A program made the translations under genes and the position numbers. From Aquimarina spinulae (GTDB lineage: Bacteria; Bacteroidota; Bacteroidia; Flavobacteriales; Flavobacteriaceae): a stretch of DNA of 64,000 nucleotides. Positions 38,344 through 47,010 of the stretch are shown piece after piece. The notes under the pieces are model-generated. The model was not told where the DNA came from and searched no databases. It was given only the letters and a program-made list of their open reading frames with translations. How positions within the stretch are numbered: position 1 is the stretch's first letter; every line of letters begins with the position of its first letter. The stretch covers positions 1,178,001 to 1,242,000 of the forward strand of contig NZ_CALSBP010000001.1 in assembly GCF_943373825.1 (NCBI RefSeq), given 5' to 3'.

Positions 38344-38550
38344 TTAGAAGCAAACGCAACGACCACCACTTAACATACCTCCACTACAGTGAGGATCTGA
38401 TCCACATTGTCCTGGTCCATCACCACAACATTCGATATCACCGCGACCTCCACAATCAGATGCTGGTTTTGGTTTACCTCCATGAATAGTTTTTTGAGTT
38501 TCTTTTGCTAATTGTTTTGCTCCTGCTAATTTTAAAAGTTCTTTTTTCAT
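38344..38550 (-). CDS. GG-leader cysteine-rich bacteriocin/RiPP-like peptide precursor
   Basis: This 68-residue peptide has a charged helical leader (MKKELLKLAGAKQLAKETQK) ending in the double-glycine site TIHGG at residues 22-26. The mature part of about 42 residues carries seven Cys, including CC and a terminal RCVCF. Such leaders are recognised by C39-peptidase ABC exporters in Bacteroidota. No exporter, radical-SAM, lanthionine or YcaO enzyme is in the window, so processing genes must be elsewhere if they exist. Function (bacteriocin, signal or toxin) is unknown. Confidence 0.75.
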   Translation of the reverse strand: MKKELLKLAGAKQLAKETQKTIHGGKPKPASDCGGRGDIECCGDGPGQCGSDPHCSGGMLSGGRCVCF

Positions 38551-38636
38551 GTGAAAAGGTTTTAAGATTTTTTCCTTAAGCTATTATAGACATTCAAGGT
38601 TTATGTCTTTACTACATGAAAATAACGATGTTTTTC

Positions 38637-38667
38637 TAAAATTAGTATGTTGTGTAGGGTGTAACAA
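38637..38667 (-). promoter_or_regulatory. Possible promoter of the peptide gene
   Basis: On the minus strand TTG and TAATTTTA are separated by 20 bp, close to TTG-N19-21-TAnnTTTG but with the final G replaced by A. It would give a leader of about 80 nt. Confidence 0.25.
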
Positions 38668-38695
38668 TCAGATTTACAGTGTTTAATGTTTGTTT

Positions 38696-38721
38696 TTATG
38701 TTTTGTTATTACAAAACATAA
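38696..38721. repeat. Perfect inverted repeat 3' of the kynurenine operon
   Basis: Arms TTATGTTTTGT and ACAAAACATAA (11 bp) flank TATT. It lies 22 bp past the ACMSD stop without a T-run on that strand. Its centre shares TTTTGTAATAACAAA with the repeat at 40507-40526, so it may be a protein site and not a terminator. Confidence 0.55.
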
Positions 38722-38743
38722 ATGATGTATTTTTTGAATAACT

Positions 38744-39826
38744 TTACTTTAAAATTTTATCTATTAAATCCTGTTTCGCTTTTTCATTATCTCCAAATAA
38801 CCAGCGTAAAACATTATCTTCCCAGATGTCGTCATATTCTTCTGTAGTTATAATATTACGATCCAGTGCTAAATCCAGAATTTTCCCTGGATAGGATGAT
38901 TGAGGTGCACTTTCCATTTCTCCCAATGGGTAAGGGTCATCTAGTCCCATAATTACTTGATTACTGCCTTGTCGGTCTACAGTTAGTTTTAATGAATCTG
39001 TGTCATGTACTAGGGTGTCAAAATAAATGTTAGGATGTCCCACAGCTTTTCGAGGATGTTGTTTCCCCTCAAACAAGTCTGGTCTTCCGTCAAATCCTTG
39101 AATACGTCTTCCTAAATTCATTTGTGCTAATTGTCCTCCATGCGCGAAGCAAGTTCTTATATTGGGATAGCGACTTTGCATTCCGTTAAGAGTATAAAAA
39201 TGATAAGCGTCACCACATTGTGCAAGCATCCAGACCAAATGAAAACGCCAGGAAACATTTTCTAATTTAATCATTTTATCACCATCATAAGGGTGAACTT
39301 CTATAGCTAATTTATATTTGTCTGCTAGTTCAAAAATCGGATCATTTTCTTCATCAAAAATACATCGCCACTGCCCGATAGAATCCATAAAGTGAGTAGG
39401 TAAGCATAGTACATGCATTCCTAATTCTTCTACACAACGCTCCATTTCCCATAGTGCTCCGTTAATGAATCCGGGGTGTATAACAAAACCACAAGAGAAC
39501 TTATCTGGGTGATCTTGTTGTACGTGGGCATTAAAATCATTTTGAAATCGTAATGCATGTTTCATTTCTTCTAGACGTAAACCGTTACCATATAATTGAG
39601 AAAGGTTTAATACTACTGCATGATCAATTTTGTTATGCTCCATCCACTCTAATTTTTCATCTAAGAAAAAACTAGAATGAGTAACCGGGCGTTTCCACCC
39701 TTTTTGTAACATGTACTTACGCTCATCATCTACCCAAAAAATCTCTTTGTCTTTCATAAACTGAGGAATCTCTTCTGGGTATGGCAGTAAATGTGAATGA
39801 CCGTTTATGCGAAGTTTTCTTTTCAT
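38744..39826 (-). CDS. 2-amino-3-carboxymuconate-6-semialdehyde decarboxylase (ACMSD)
   Basis: I choose ATG 39826 (360 residues), which gives MKRKLRINGHSHLLP with metal ligands H10-x-H12 close to the start as in the family. A start at 39898 would overlap the upstream gene and add a Lys-rich tail. Other amidohydrolase features are CFAHGGQLAQM and VIMGLDDPYPLGE (catalytic or metal Asp). It decarboxylates ACMS to 2-aminomuconate semialdehyde and so diverts the ring-cleavage product from quinolinate. It is the last gene of the kynurenine operon. Confidence 0.92.
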   Translation of the reverse strand: MKRKLRINGHSHLLPYPEEIPQFMKDKEIFWVDDERKYMLQKGWKRPVTHSSFFLDEKLEWMEHNKIDHAVVLNLSQLYGNGLRLEEMKHALRFQNDFNAHVQQDHPDKFSCGFVIHPGFINGALWEMERCVEELGMHVLCLPTHFMDSIGQWRCIFDEENDPIFELADKYKLAIEVHPYDGDKMIKLENVSWRFHLVWMLAQCGDAYHFYTLNGMQSRYPNIRTCFAHGGQLAQMNLGRRIQGFDGRPDLFEGKQHPRKAVGHPNIYFDTLVHDTDSLKLTVDRQGSNQVIMGLDDPYPLGEMESAPQSSYPGKILDLALDRNIITTEEYDDIWEDNVLRWLFGDNEKAKQDLIDKILK

Positions 39827-39875
39827 TATAGATGTTATCCCTGTTGTTTGTACAGGAATCTTTTTAATTAGGTTA

Positions 39876-40403
39876 TTATTTTTTCTTTTTTGGGGCATCC
39901 ATTACACTTCCACAATTCGAACAAGTGCATTTTGTCTTATCACTATAATATGTATCAAAAATTATAGGCATATCAGTTTCTATATTATCCAATGCAAATT
40001 TTTCTCTATATAGTTGGGTATTACAGTTTTCGCAATACCACTCCAGAGCATCCAGCATTTTTTCTTCTCGAGGATATTCAATTACCAGACCTACGGTGTT
40101 TGCTCCTCGTTGTGGAGAATGAGGGACTTTGGGTGGTAATAGATAAATGTCACCTTCTTTGATATGAACATCTTTGGGTTCACCATTATCTATTATTTTT
40201 AAAACCATATCTCCTTCTACCTGATAGAAAAACTCTGGTGTTTCATTATAATGATAGTCCTTTCTGTTATTAGGTCCCCCAACAACCATTACAATAAAAT
40301 CTCCGTCTTTCCATACACATTTATTACCAACAGGAGGTTTTAGTAAATGGCGATGTTCGTCTATCCAGGCTTTAAAATTTAATGGTGAAACTAGATTGCT
40401 CAT
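39876..40403 (-). CDS. 3-hydroxyanthranilate 3,4-dioxygenase
   Basis: This 175-residue cupin dioxygenase has Fe ligands H51, E57 (HYNETPEFFY) and H95 (VPHSPQR). It has the bacterial-type second, rubredoxin-like metal site C124-x2-C127 and C161-x2-C164. It opens the ring of 3-hydroxyanthranilate to 2-amino-3-carboxymuconate semialdehyde, the substrate of the following ACMSD gene. The 131-bp gap upstream is the widest inside the operon and contains an inverted repeat. Confidence 0.95.
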   Translation of the reverse strand: MSNLVSPLNFKAWIDEHRHLLKPPVGNKCVWKDGDFIVMVVGGPNNRKDYHYNETPEFFYQVEGDMVLKIIDNGEPKDVHIKEGDIYLLPPKVPHSPQRGANTVGLVIEYPREEKMLDALEWYCENCNTQLYREKFALDNIETDMPIIFDTYYSDKTKCTCSNCGSVMDAPKKKK

Positions 40404-40506
40404 ATGCTTGTTTTAATTTAGATGTGTTGTTTATTCTATAGCATAAATACTATCATTATAATCTACACTATTGATTAGTATTTTGTATTAAATTTAATTA
40501 TTTTGA

Positions 40507-40526
40507 TTGTTATTTTGTAATAACAA
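40507..40526. repeat. Inverted repeat between SDR and dioxygenase genes
   Basis: Arms TTGTTATT and AATAACAA (8 bp) flank TTGT. It begins 9 bp after the SDR stop and lies about 104 bp upstream of the dioxygenase start. The core TTTTGTAATAACAAA recurs on the opposite strand at 38700-38715. Confidence 0.5.
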
Positions 40527-40534
40527 ATAGTTAA

Positions 40535-41314
40535 CTATAAAGACTTTGTTCTTCCTCCATCAACAGGAAGATTTATTCCGTTGATATAGGATGCAGCTTC
40601 GGATGCCAAAAATGCTACAGCATAAGCTATTTCCTGCGGTTTGGCAAATCGTTTTGCCGGCACCTCATTTTTCATAGTATCAGAAGCTTCTTCTATTGAT
40701 TTCCCTAGTTTTGTTGCTTTATTATTAATGATTTCATTTAGTCGTTCTGTTGCCGTGGCACCGGGCAACACATTATTTACGGTAATTCCAAATGCACCAA
40801 GTTCATTAGCTAATGTTTTTGACCAGTTTGCTACTGCGCCACGAATGGTATTAGAAACACCTAGTCCATTTAATGGTTGTTTTACAGAAGTTGAAATAAT
40901 GTTGATTATTCTTCCGTACCCTTCTTTCTTCATTCCCGGTACTACAGTTTGCGCCAAGATATGATTGCATTTCAAGTGTTGTGTAAAGGCACGTTCGAAT
41001 TCTTCTAGAGAGGCATTAAATACTGGCCCCCCGGCAGGCCCTCCTGTGTTATTTACTAAAATATGAAAAGCTCGCCCTGTAGCAGAAATTTTTTGCTGTA
41101 GGCTTTCTGGATTCTGAAAATCTGCAACGATATAAGTATGTGATTGCCCTTGATCTGTTGTTAATTCTGTTAGAACGTGTTGAAGTTTTTCTTCATTCCT
41201 GGCAACTAAGGTAACATTAGCTCCTAATTCGGCCAATTGTTTAGCAGATGCTTTTCCTATACCTTGAGTACTCCCACAAACTAATGCATTTTTATGAGTT
41301 AGACCTAGATTCAT
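40535..41314 (-). CDS. SDR-family protein with altered active site
   Basis: This 259-residue Rossmann protein has cofactor motif VCGSTQGIGKAS and NNTGGPAGG in place of NNAG. The catalytic Ser segment is INIISTSVKQP. The canonical YxxxK is replaced by VSNTIRGAV: Ser sits where Tyr is expected and Arg where Lys is expected. A related SDR subgroup with SN..R in this place exists. The step in kynurenine degradation is unknown, but strict placement between the ALDH and dioxygenase genes (30 bp after the ALDH) suggests a pathway role. Confidence 0.85.
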   Translation of the reverse strand: MNLGLTHKNALVCGSTQGIGKASAKQLAELGANVTLVARNEEKLQHVLTELTTDQGQSHTYIVADFQNPESLQQKISATGRAFHILVNNTGGPAGGPVFNASLEEFERAFTQHLKCNHILAQTVVPGMKKEGYGRIINIISTSVKQPLNGLGVSNTIRGAVANWSKTLANELGAFGITVNNVLPGATATERLNEIINNKATKLGKSIEEASDTMKNEVPAKRFAKPQEIAYAVAFLASEAASYINGINLPVDGGRTKSL

Positions 41315-41344
41315 TATGGATATTTTTAAAATTTATATTATTCT

Positions 41345-42787
41345 TTAATATTGTATACAAACATTTTTAGGTTCAGTAAAAAATCTCAGCGCTTCAAATC
41401 CACCTTCTCTACCTACACCAGAATCTTTTGTACCTCCAAATGGGGTACGTAAATCACGCATCATCCAGGTGTTTACCCAAACAATACCAGCTTGTATGTG
41501 CTTTGCTAAATACATACTTCTATTTAAATTATTTGTCCAAATTGTGCACGATAATCCGTAGCGAACATTATTTGCCATGGCTAGAGCTTCATCATCATTA
41601 TCAAATGGCATAATCGTAACAACGGGTCCAAAAATTTCTTCTTGTGCCAATCTGCAATCTGTAGTATTAATTTCGATAATGGTTGGTTGTAAATAATACC
41701 CTTTTTCATATCCATTTACCGTTACATAATTACCACCGCAGAGAATAGTACCACCTTCTTCTTCTGCTATATCGATATATGATTTCACTTTTTCCAAATG
41801 TGATTTTGAAACTAGTGCGCCTAAGTTAGTTTCGGGATCAAGAGGAGCACCAACTTTTAATGCTTTGGTTTTTGCAATAAAATCAGTTTTGAATTTATCA
41901 TAAATCGTTCTTTCTATAAATATTCGGGAGCCGCAAAGGCATATTTGTCCTTGATTTGCAAATGATGATCTTAGCGTTGTATTAAGCATTTTATCATAGT
42001 CACAATCTGCAAAAATGAGATTAGGGTTTTTACCTCCCAACTCCAGAGATAATTTTTTAAACATAGGAGCAGCAGTTTTGGCAATATGTGCTCCTGTTGC
42101 CGTTCCTCCTGTAAAAGAAATAGCTTTAATGTTTGGGTGTTCTATAATGGCTTGCCCGGTAGTATTTCCTAATCCATGAACAATGTTTAAAACACCTTTT
42201 GGTAAACCTGCTTTAGTGCAGATATCGCCAAGTAAATAAGCTGTCATTGGTGTAATTTCACTAGGTTTGGCTACTACAGTATTACCAGCTGCTAATGCCG
42301 GAGCAATTTTCCATGTAAATAAATAGAGTGGTAGATTCCACGGAGAAATACAACTCACTACACCGATAGATTGTCTTAGGGTAAAGTTAATAGCATTTAA
42401 ACCTGTGCTTTCATGCGCTTCGCTTGCAAACTGTGTAATTGCATTAGCAAAAAATTGAAAGTTAGAAGATGCTCTTGGGATATCTACACTGGTAGATAGG
42501 CTTAAAGGTTTGCCATTATCAATAGCTTCTGCTTGGGCAAGTTGATCCAGATTTTCTATTATCAATGATGCTATCTTAGCTAAGATTTCGCTACGTTGTT
42601 GTAATGGGGTTTCTGACCAGGTAGGAAATGCTTGAGCTGCAGCGTCATAAGCGATCTGTACATCTGCTACCGAAGAATTAGGAATTAAACTATATATAGC
42701 ACCAGTAGATGGGTTGTAATTATCAATCCACTGATCTTGAACAGGAGCTTTGAACTCCCCGTTAATATAGTTTTTAATTTTTTTCAT
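41345..42787 (-). CDS. 2-aminomuconic semialdehyde dehydrogenase
   Basis: This 480-residue ALDH has KKIKNYINGEFKAP at the start, cofactor region PWNLPLYLFTWKIAPAL, LELGGKNPN and the nucleophile Cys in NQGQICLCGSRI. It is most like the 2-aminomuconate/2-hydroxymuconate semialdehyde dehydrogenases. In this operon it would oxidise 2-aminomuconate semialdehyde to 2-aminomuconate with NAD. It lies 19 bp after the iclR-type gene. Confidence 0.9.
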   Translation of the reverse strand: MKKIKNYINGEFKAPVQDQWIDNYNPSTGAIYSLIPNSSVADVQIAYDAAAQAFPTWSETPLQQRSEILAKIASLIIENLDQLAQAEAIDNGKPLSLSTSVDIPRASSNFQFFANAITQFASEAHESTGLNAINFTLRQSIGVVSCISPWNLPLYLFTWKIAPALAAGNTVVAKPSEITPMTAYLLGDICTKAGLPKGVLNIVHGLGNTTGQAIIEHPNIKAISFTGGTATGAHIAKTAAPMFKKLSLELGGKNPNLIFADCDYDKMLNTTLRSSFANQGQICLCGSRIFIERTIYDKFKTDFIAKTKALKVGAPLDPETNLGALVSKSHLEKVKSYIDIAEEEGGTILCGGNYVTVNGYEKGYYLQPTIIEINTTDCRLAQEEIFGPVVTIMPFDNDDEALAMANNVRYGLSCTIWTNNLNRSMYLAKHIQAGIVWVNTWMMRDLRTPFGGTKDSGVGREGGFEALRFFTEPKNVCIQY

Positions 42788-42806
42788 GCGTTCTCAATTT
42801 TTTTAA

Positions 42807-43574
42807 TTAACTGAAAATGTATTTTAGTTGCTCGGCAGTTTGTTTTAAATCTCCCGTATAAGTTTGAATTTCATTTTCATTAAATCTAGCCGAGGGACCA
42901 GAAGTACTTATTGCGGCAATAAACTTTCCTTTTATACTAAAAACAGGAACAGCAACACATACTAGTCCTATTTCATTTTCTTCCAGATCCAAAGCAAAAC
43001 CATTGTTTTTAATATTCTCAACTTCGGTGATTAATTTTTGTTTATCGGTTATTGTGTTTTTAGTGACTGACTCTAAATCAAGATTTTTAATAATTTTTTT
43101 GTAATCGTGTTCTACAAATGCAAGCATAATCTTTCCTAATCCAGTACAATGAAGAGGTTTTTCTGTGCCAATTTGTGAGTTGATTTGTAAATCATGCCTT
43201 CCTACAACTTTGTCTAAGAAATATACTTTCTGATTTTTGTAAATAGCTAAATGAGCGGTCTCACCAGCACGTTTTACCAATTCTTCCATAAAAGGTCTTG
43301 CCTTGGATATGAAATTTTGATTAATGCTTACTTTTTGCCCTAATTCGAATAATTTAAGCCCCAATCTATACTTGCCGTTTTCTGTGTTTTGTTGAATTAC
43401 ATTAAGGGCTTCCATAGTTGCTAACATCCTGTATACCGCACTTTTATTGGTGTGCATTAGTTTTGCAATTTCGGTAACACCTAATTCTATTGTATCTGTC
43501 GAAAAGCAGTCTAGAATATTGAATGCTTTTTCAACCGAAGTGTTTAGAATTTTTTTTTCTATGGCATTACTCAT
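42807..43574 (-). CDS. IclR-family transcriptional regulator
   Basis: This 255-residue protein has an N-terminal winged HTH (about 14-75; LGVTEIAKLMHTNKSAVYRML) and a C-terminal IclR effector domain (LHCTGLGKIMLAF, GLVCVAVPVF, AAISTSGPSARF). Lying within the kynurenine operon, it is the likely local regulator, with a pathway intermediate as effector. A palindrome of the type bound by the IclR-family protein KdgR lies at the operon promoter (46813-46827). Confidence 0.93.
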   Translation of the reverse strand: MSNAIEKKILNTSVEKAFNILDCFSTDTIELGVTEIAKLMHTNKSAVYRMLATMEALNVIQQNTENGKYRLGLKLFELGQKVSINQNFISKARPFMEELVKRAGETAHLAIYKNQKVYFLDKVVGRHDLQINSQIGTEKPLHCTGLGKIMLAFVEHDYKKIIKNLDLESVTKNTITDKQKLITEVENIKNNGFALDLEENEIGLVCVAVPVFSIKGKFIAAISTSGPSARFNENEIQTYTGDLKQTAEQLKYIFS

Positions 43575-43607
43575 GATTATCTTGATTTTTTAGAGATTAC
43601 AAACTAT

Positions 43608-44024
43608 TTAGTTTTGTTTTTTATAGGCAACTACCTTTATTTCTATCAATAAATGAGGGTGAGGTAATTGATGCACGGCTATAGTAGTCCTTGTTGGGCC
43701 GTCATAATCAAAATATTGAGCATAAACCTCATTATACCCTCCAAAATCGTTCATATTGACTAAAAAAGAAGTGACATCAACAATATCTTTTAGGGTTGCA
43801 TCTTCTTCTTTTAAAATATCATTAATGTTTTCTAAAACAGCTTTTGTTTGTGCTTTGATATCTAAATTTGTCGTACCAAATTCATCTACTTCTACTCCTT
43901 CGAATGAATTATCTGGCCTTCTGGAACTTGTGCCAGAAACAAATATAAAATCTCCAACACGTTTTACATGTGGAAACTTACCTCTTGGAGTGGCTTTACC
44001 TTGTATTAGTTTTCCTTTGTTCAT
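43608..44024 (-). CDS. RidA-family 2-aminomuconate deaminase
   Basis: This 138-residue YjgF/RidA/UK114 protein has [29 protein letters not shown] and [26 protein letters not shown] with the conserved Arg. In Pseudomonas-type 2-nitrobenzoate and aminophenol pathways this subgroup deaminates 2-aminomuconate to 4-oxalocrotonate. Its position next to the ALDH that makes 2-aminomuconate supports that role. Gaps are 104 bp to kmo and 33 bp to the iclR-type gene. Confidence 0.9.
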   Translation of the reverse strand: MNKGKLIQGKATPRGKFPHVKRVGDFIFVSGTSSRRPDNSFEGVEVDEFGTTNLDIKAQTKAVLENINDILKEEDATLKDIVDVTSFLVNMNDFGGYNEVYAQYFDYDGPTRTTIAVHQLPHPHLLIEIKVVAYKKQN

Positions 44025-44128
44025 GGTTAATAGTATTGAAATATTAATGTTGCGTATAGTGCATCTATAATTTTCGTTTTTTGTTTAGAAAAACTTACGT
44101 TTTCCGGTTCTTGTTTTAAGTATCATAC

Positions 44129-45529
44129 TTATTTTAATCCTGCAATTTTATCTTCTTCAAGTATTTCACTAGTTTCTTGTTGTACTTGATCAAATATGCT
44201 TTTTAAATCTTTTGAAGTGTTAATTTCATGATCTGCAATTAGATTTAGTAAAGCTTTGTCTTGTGCTCTCCCTATTTTCATGGCTTTGGCATACCCAATA
44301 TTTTCATCAAAAGTGACCATAGAATATTTTGAGAAATAGATGTCGGGAAATGTTTTTTCTAAATCCATTTCTAATTTTCTTTTTTCTTTAAACAAGGGAT
44401 TAGCTACATGATCTCGCATCTCGAAGTAATTATCGATTGCTAAATCTGCAATAGCATCTGTATCTTCTTTTCGTGCTTTTTGATATGCTTTAAAAGTAGC
44501 ACTCCAATCTCCCTGATGTTGTTCTAAAATTTCATCAAAAACCACAACATCTTCAAAAGAAGCGTTCATTCCCTGACCATAAAATGGTACAATTGCATGG
44601 GCAGCATCCCCAATTAATAGTGTTTTCCCTTTGTAGCACCACGGAGAGCATTTTACAGTGCCTAATGCTCCTGTTGGGTTGTTAAAAAACTCGTGGTCAA
44701 TATCTGGAATTAAATCAAGAGCATCAGGGAATTGTGTTTTAAAGAATTCGGTAACTTTTTCAATATTGGTTAGATTATTGAAATTGTATTCACCTTCATC
44801 ATAAGATAAAAATAGGGTTACCGTAAAACTGCCATCTAAATTTGGTAAAGCTATAAGCATATATTCACCACGGGGCCAGATATGCAAATGATCCTTACTT
44901 ATTTGATGGTTTCCTATCTTGCCTGCGGGAATTTCTAATTCTTTATAACCATGTGTTAGATAATTCTGAGAGTAACTGAACAGGAATTTTTTTTCGAGAT
45001 AATAACTCTTTCTAAGAGCAGAACCTGCACCGTCTGCTCCAAAGATAATATCTGCATGTACTTCAGACTTTTCTTTGGTCGTATAACATTTAAATTTTGC
45101 AACTGTATTTTCGATGTCGACACCAGTGCATTTTTTGTTAAAATGTATAGTTACATTCTCGTATTTTTCTGCTTCAGTTAGCAGTAACCCGTTTAAACCT
45201 CCTCTAGAAATAGAATTGATGTATTTTCCTTTTCTTCCAGAATAGTTAGAGGCAAATGTATTTCCTTCAATATCGTGAATTAATCTACCATACATCGGGA
45301 TGCAAAACGGAGTTACTTTATCTTCAATACCAACCATTTTCATGGCTTTTAAACCTCGATCAGATAATGCGAGATTGATAGAACGCCCTGCAGAGATATC
45401 GGTAGTTCTTAAATCAGGCCTGCTTTCATATACAGTTACCCTGTATCCTCTTTGTGCCATTCTTAATGCTAAGAGAGAGCCGCATAGACCTGCACCAATG
45501 ATGAGTATATTTTCTTCTTTTTGCGTCAT
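44129..45529 (-). CDS. kmo: Kynurenine 3-monooxygenase
   Basis: This 466-residue FAD monooxygenase has the nucleotide-binding motif ILIIGAGLCGSLLALRMAQ. It has the KMO segments RSINLALSDRGLKAM and YGRLIHD, and the second FAD motif LLIGDAAHAIVPFYGQGMN. It hydroxylates L-kynurenine to 3-hydroxykynurenine with NADPH and O2. The C-terminal membrane-anchoring helix of eukaryotic KMO is absent. Its start overlaps the kynU stop by 4 bp. Confidence 0.96.
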   Translation of the reverse strand: MTQKEENILIIGAGLCGSLLALRMAQRGYRVTVYESRPDLRTTDISAGRSINLALSDRGLKAMKMVGIEDKVTPFCIPMYGRLIHDIEGNTFASNYSGRKGKYINSISRGGLNGLLLTEAEKYENVTIHFNKKCTGVDIENTVAKFKCYTTKEKSEVHADIIFGADGAGSALRKSYYLEKKFLFSYSQNYLTHGYKELEIPAGKIGNHQISKDHLHIWPRGEYMLIALPNLDGSFTVTLFLSYDEGEYNFNNLTNIEKVTEFFKTQFPDALDLIPDIDHEFFNNPTGALGTVKCSPWCYKGKTLLIGDAAHAIVPFYGQGMNASFEDVVVFDEILEQHQGDWSATFKAYQKARKEDTDAIADLAIDNYFEMRDHVANPLFKEKRKLEMDLEKTFPDIYFSKYSMVTFDENIGYAKAMKIGRAQDKALLNLIADHEINTSKDLKSIFDQVQQETSEILEEDKIAGLK

Positions 45530-46794
45530 ACCAATGTTTTTAATATTTCGGTCATTCGATATACATCTTCAAAACTATTGTATAGCGGTGTGGGAGCACA
45601 ACGAATAACATCGGGTTCTCGCCAATCTGTAATAATATGATGATCAGTAAGTTGTTGATGTAAACTTTTATCTGCATTTTTAACCTGAATAGATAATTGG
45701 CATCCTCTTTCCTCTGGATTAGTGGGAGTAATGATTCTGATTCTATGGGTATCTATCTCGTTAATTAAGAATTCGAAATAAGCTGTTAGTGCTTTGGACT
45801 TTTCTCTTAAAGCATCCATTCCTACCTCATTAAAAATATCTAGAGAAGCTTTAATCGCTGCCATAGATAGAATAGGAGGGTTGCTTAATTGATATCCTTC
45901 TGCGCCAGGCATAACATCAAATTCCTGACGCATGTTAAAACGAGTGTTTTTATTGTGACTCCACCAACCGGAAAAACGTTTTAGATCTTTATTATATGCA
46001 TGTTTTTCATGAACAAATAAACCTCCAAGGCTTCCAGGACCAGAATTTAAATATTTATAGGTGCACCATGCAGCAAAATCAACTCCAGAATCATGTAATT
46101 CTGGTTGGATATTGCCAACACCATGTGCCAGATCAATACCAACCATACAGTTTTTGGCATGTCCTAGATTGGCAATTTTCTTGAGATCCAAATATTGACC
46201 GGTATAATAATTAACGCCTCCAATTAATAATAAAGCAATTTCGTCGCCTTGTTGATCAAGAATAGTTTCTAAGTCCTCTAGTCTCAATAATTCTTCACCA
46301 AGGCGTGGTTTCCATTCTACTAATCCTTCTTTGGGATCAAAACCATGAAATCGTAATTGAGACTCTACTGCATATCGATCGGAAGGAAATGCATCACTCT
46401 CTATTACAATTTTATATTTAGTTTTATTAGGTTGATAAAAAGATACCATTAACAAATGTAAATTGGTAGTTAACGTATTCATGATAACTACTTCTAGAGG
46501 TTTTGCACCGACCACTTTTGCCATAGTATCTGTTAAAAACTCATGATATGGCATCCAGGGGTTTTTGGCCTCAAAATGGCCTTCTACACCATAATTAGCC
46601 CAATCCTCAAGTTCTTGCTCAATGTACTTTTTTGTAGTTTTTGGTTGTAACCCCAAAGAGTTACCGCACATGTATATCCAATCGTTTCCGTTATCGTCTT
46701 TTGGAATATGAAACTGATCTCTGTATTGTGCTATTTTATCTTTTTGATCAAGCTCTTTTGCGTATACTAAACTAGCTTTTGATGCTATGGTCAT
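45526..46794 (-). CDS. kynU: Kynureninase
   Basis: This 422-residue PLP enzyme has D221 and H224 in GIDLAHGVGN and the Schiff-base lysine K247 in WCTYKYLNSGPGSLGG. It also has IYMCGNSLGLQP and the phosphate-contact block NTLTTNLHLL. It hydrolyses 3-hydroxykynurenine to 3-hydroxyanthranilate and alanine. It is the first gene of the operon that then runs through kmo, the deaminase, IclR, ALDH, SDR, dioxygenase and ACMSD. Confidence 0.96.
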   Translation of the reverse strand: MTIASKASLVYAKELDQKDKIAQYRDQFHIPKDDNGNDWIYMCGNSLGLQPKTTKKYIEQELEDWANYGVEGHFEAKNPWMPYHEFLTDTMAKVVGAKPLEVVIMNTLTTNLHLLMVSFYQPNKTKYKIVIESDAFPSDRYAVESQLRFHGFDPKEGLVEWKPRLGEELLRLEDLETILDQQGDEIALLLIGGVNYYTGQYLDLKKIANLGHAKNCMVGIDLAHGVGNIQPELHDSGVDFAAWCTYKYLNSGPGSLGGLFVHEKHAYNKDLKRFSGWWSHNKNTRFNMRQEFDVMPGAEGYQLSNPPILSMAAIKASLDIFNEVGMDALREKSKALTAYFEFLINEIDTHRIRIITPTNPEERGCQLSIQVKNADKSLHQQLTDHHIITDWREPDVIRCAPTPLYNSFEDVYRMTEILKTLV

Positions 46795-46812
46795 TTTGAG
46801 TGTTTTAATAAT

Positions 46813-46843
46813 TGAAACAGTGTTTCACTAATTTACAAAAATA
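46813..46843 (-). promoter_or_regulatory. Promoter -7 element and IclR/KdgR-type palindrome of the kynurenine operon
   Basis: On the minus strand TATTTTTG (46836-46843) fits TAnnTTTG. Eight bp downstream lies a perfect 15-bp palindrome whose plus-strand sequence is TGAAACAGTGTTTCA (46813-46827). It has the same arms as the known KdgR (IclR family) operator core. It would cover about +2 to +16, a position suited to repression by the IclR protein of the operon. The nearest TTG upstream is only 15 bp away, which is short. Confidence 0.6.
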
Positions 46844-47010
46844 AAATGATACTAAAAGCAATAAATTTAATTTTGATATGTATAAGATCAAATTAGAAGA
46901 AATACTATGTATTCTTCAATTAGAATTAAACTCTGTAAAAGAAATATTAAAATAAGGTATGCGAAGTATTACAAAAGACTTCGAAGAGGCGTGATGATTA
47001 CTTACGGTTT

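Noticed and set aside
37219..38550. O-methyltransferase as a maturation enzyme for the nearby peptides
   Set aside because: It belongs to the small-molecule catechol/caffeoyl-CoA family and is separated from the peptide genes by a hairpin and 144 bp.
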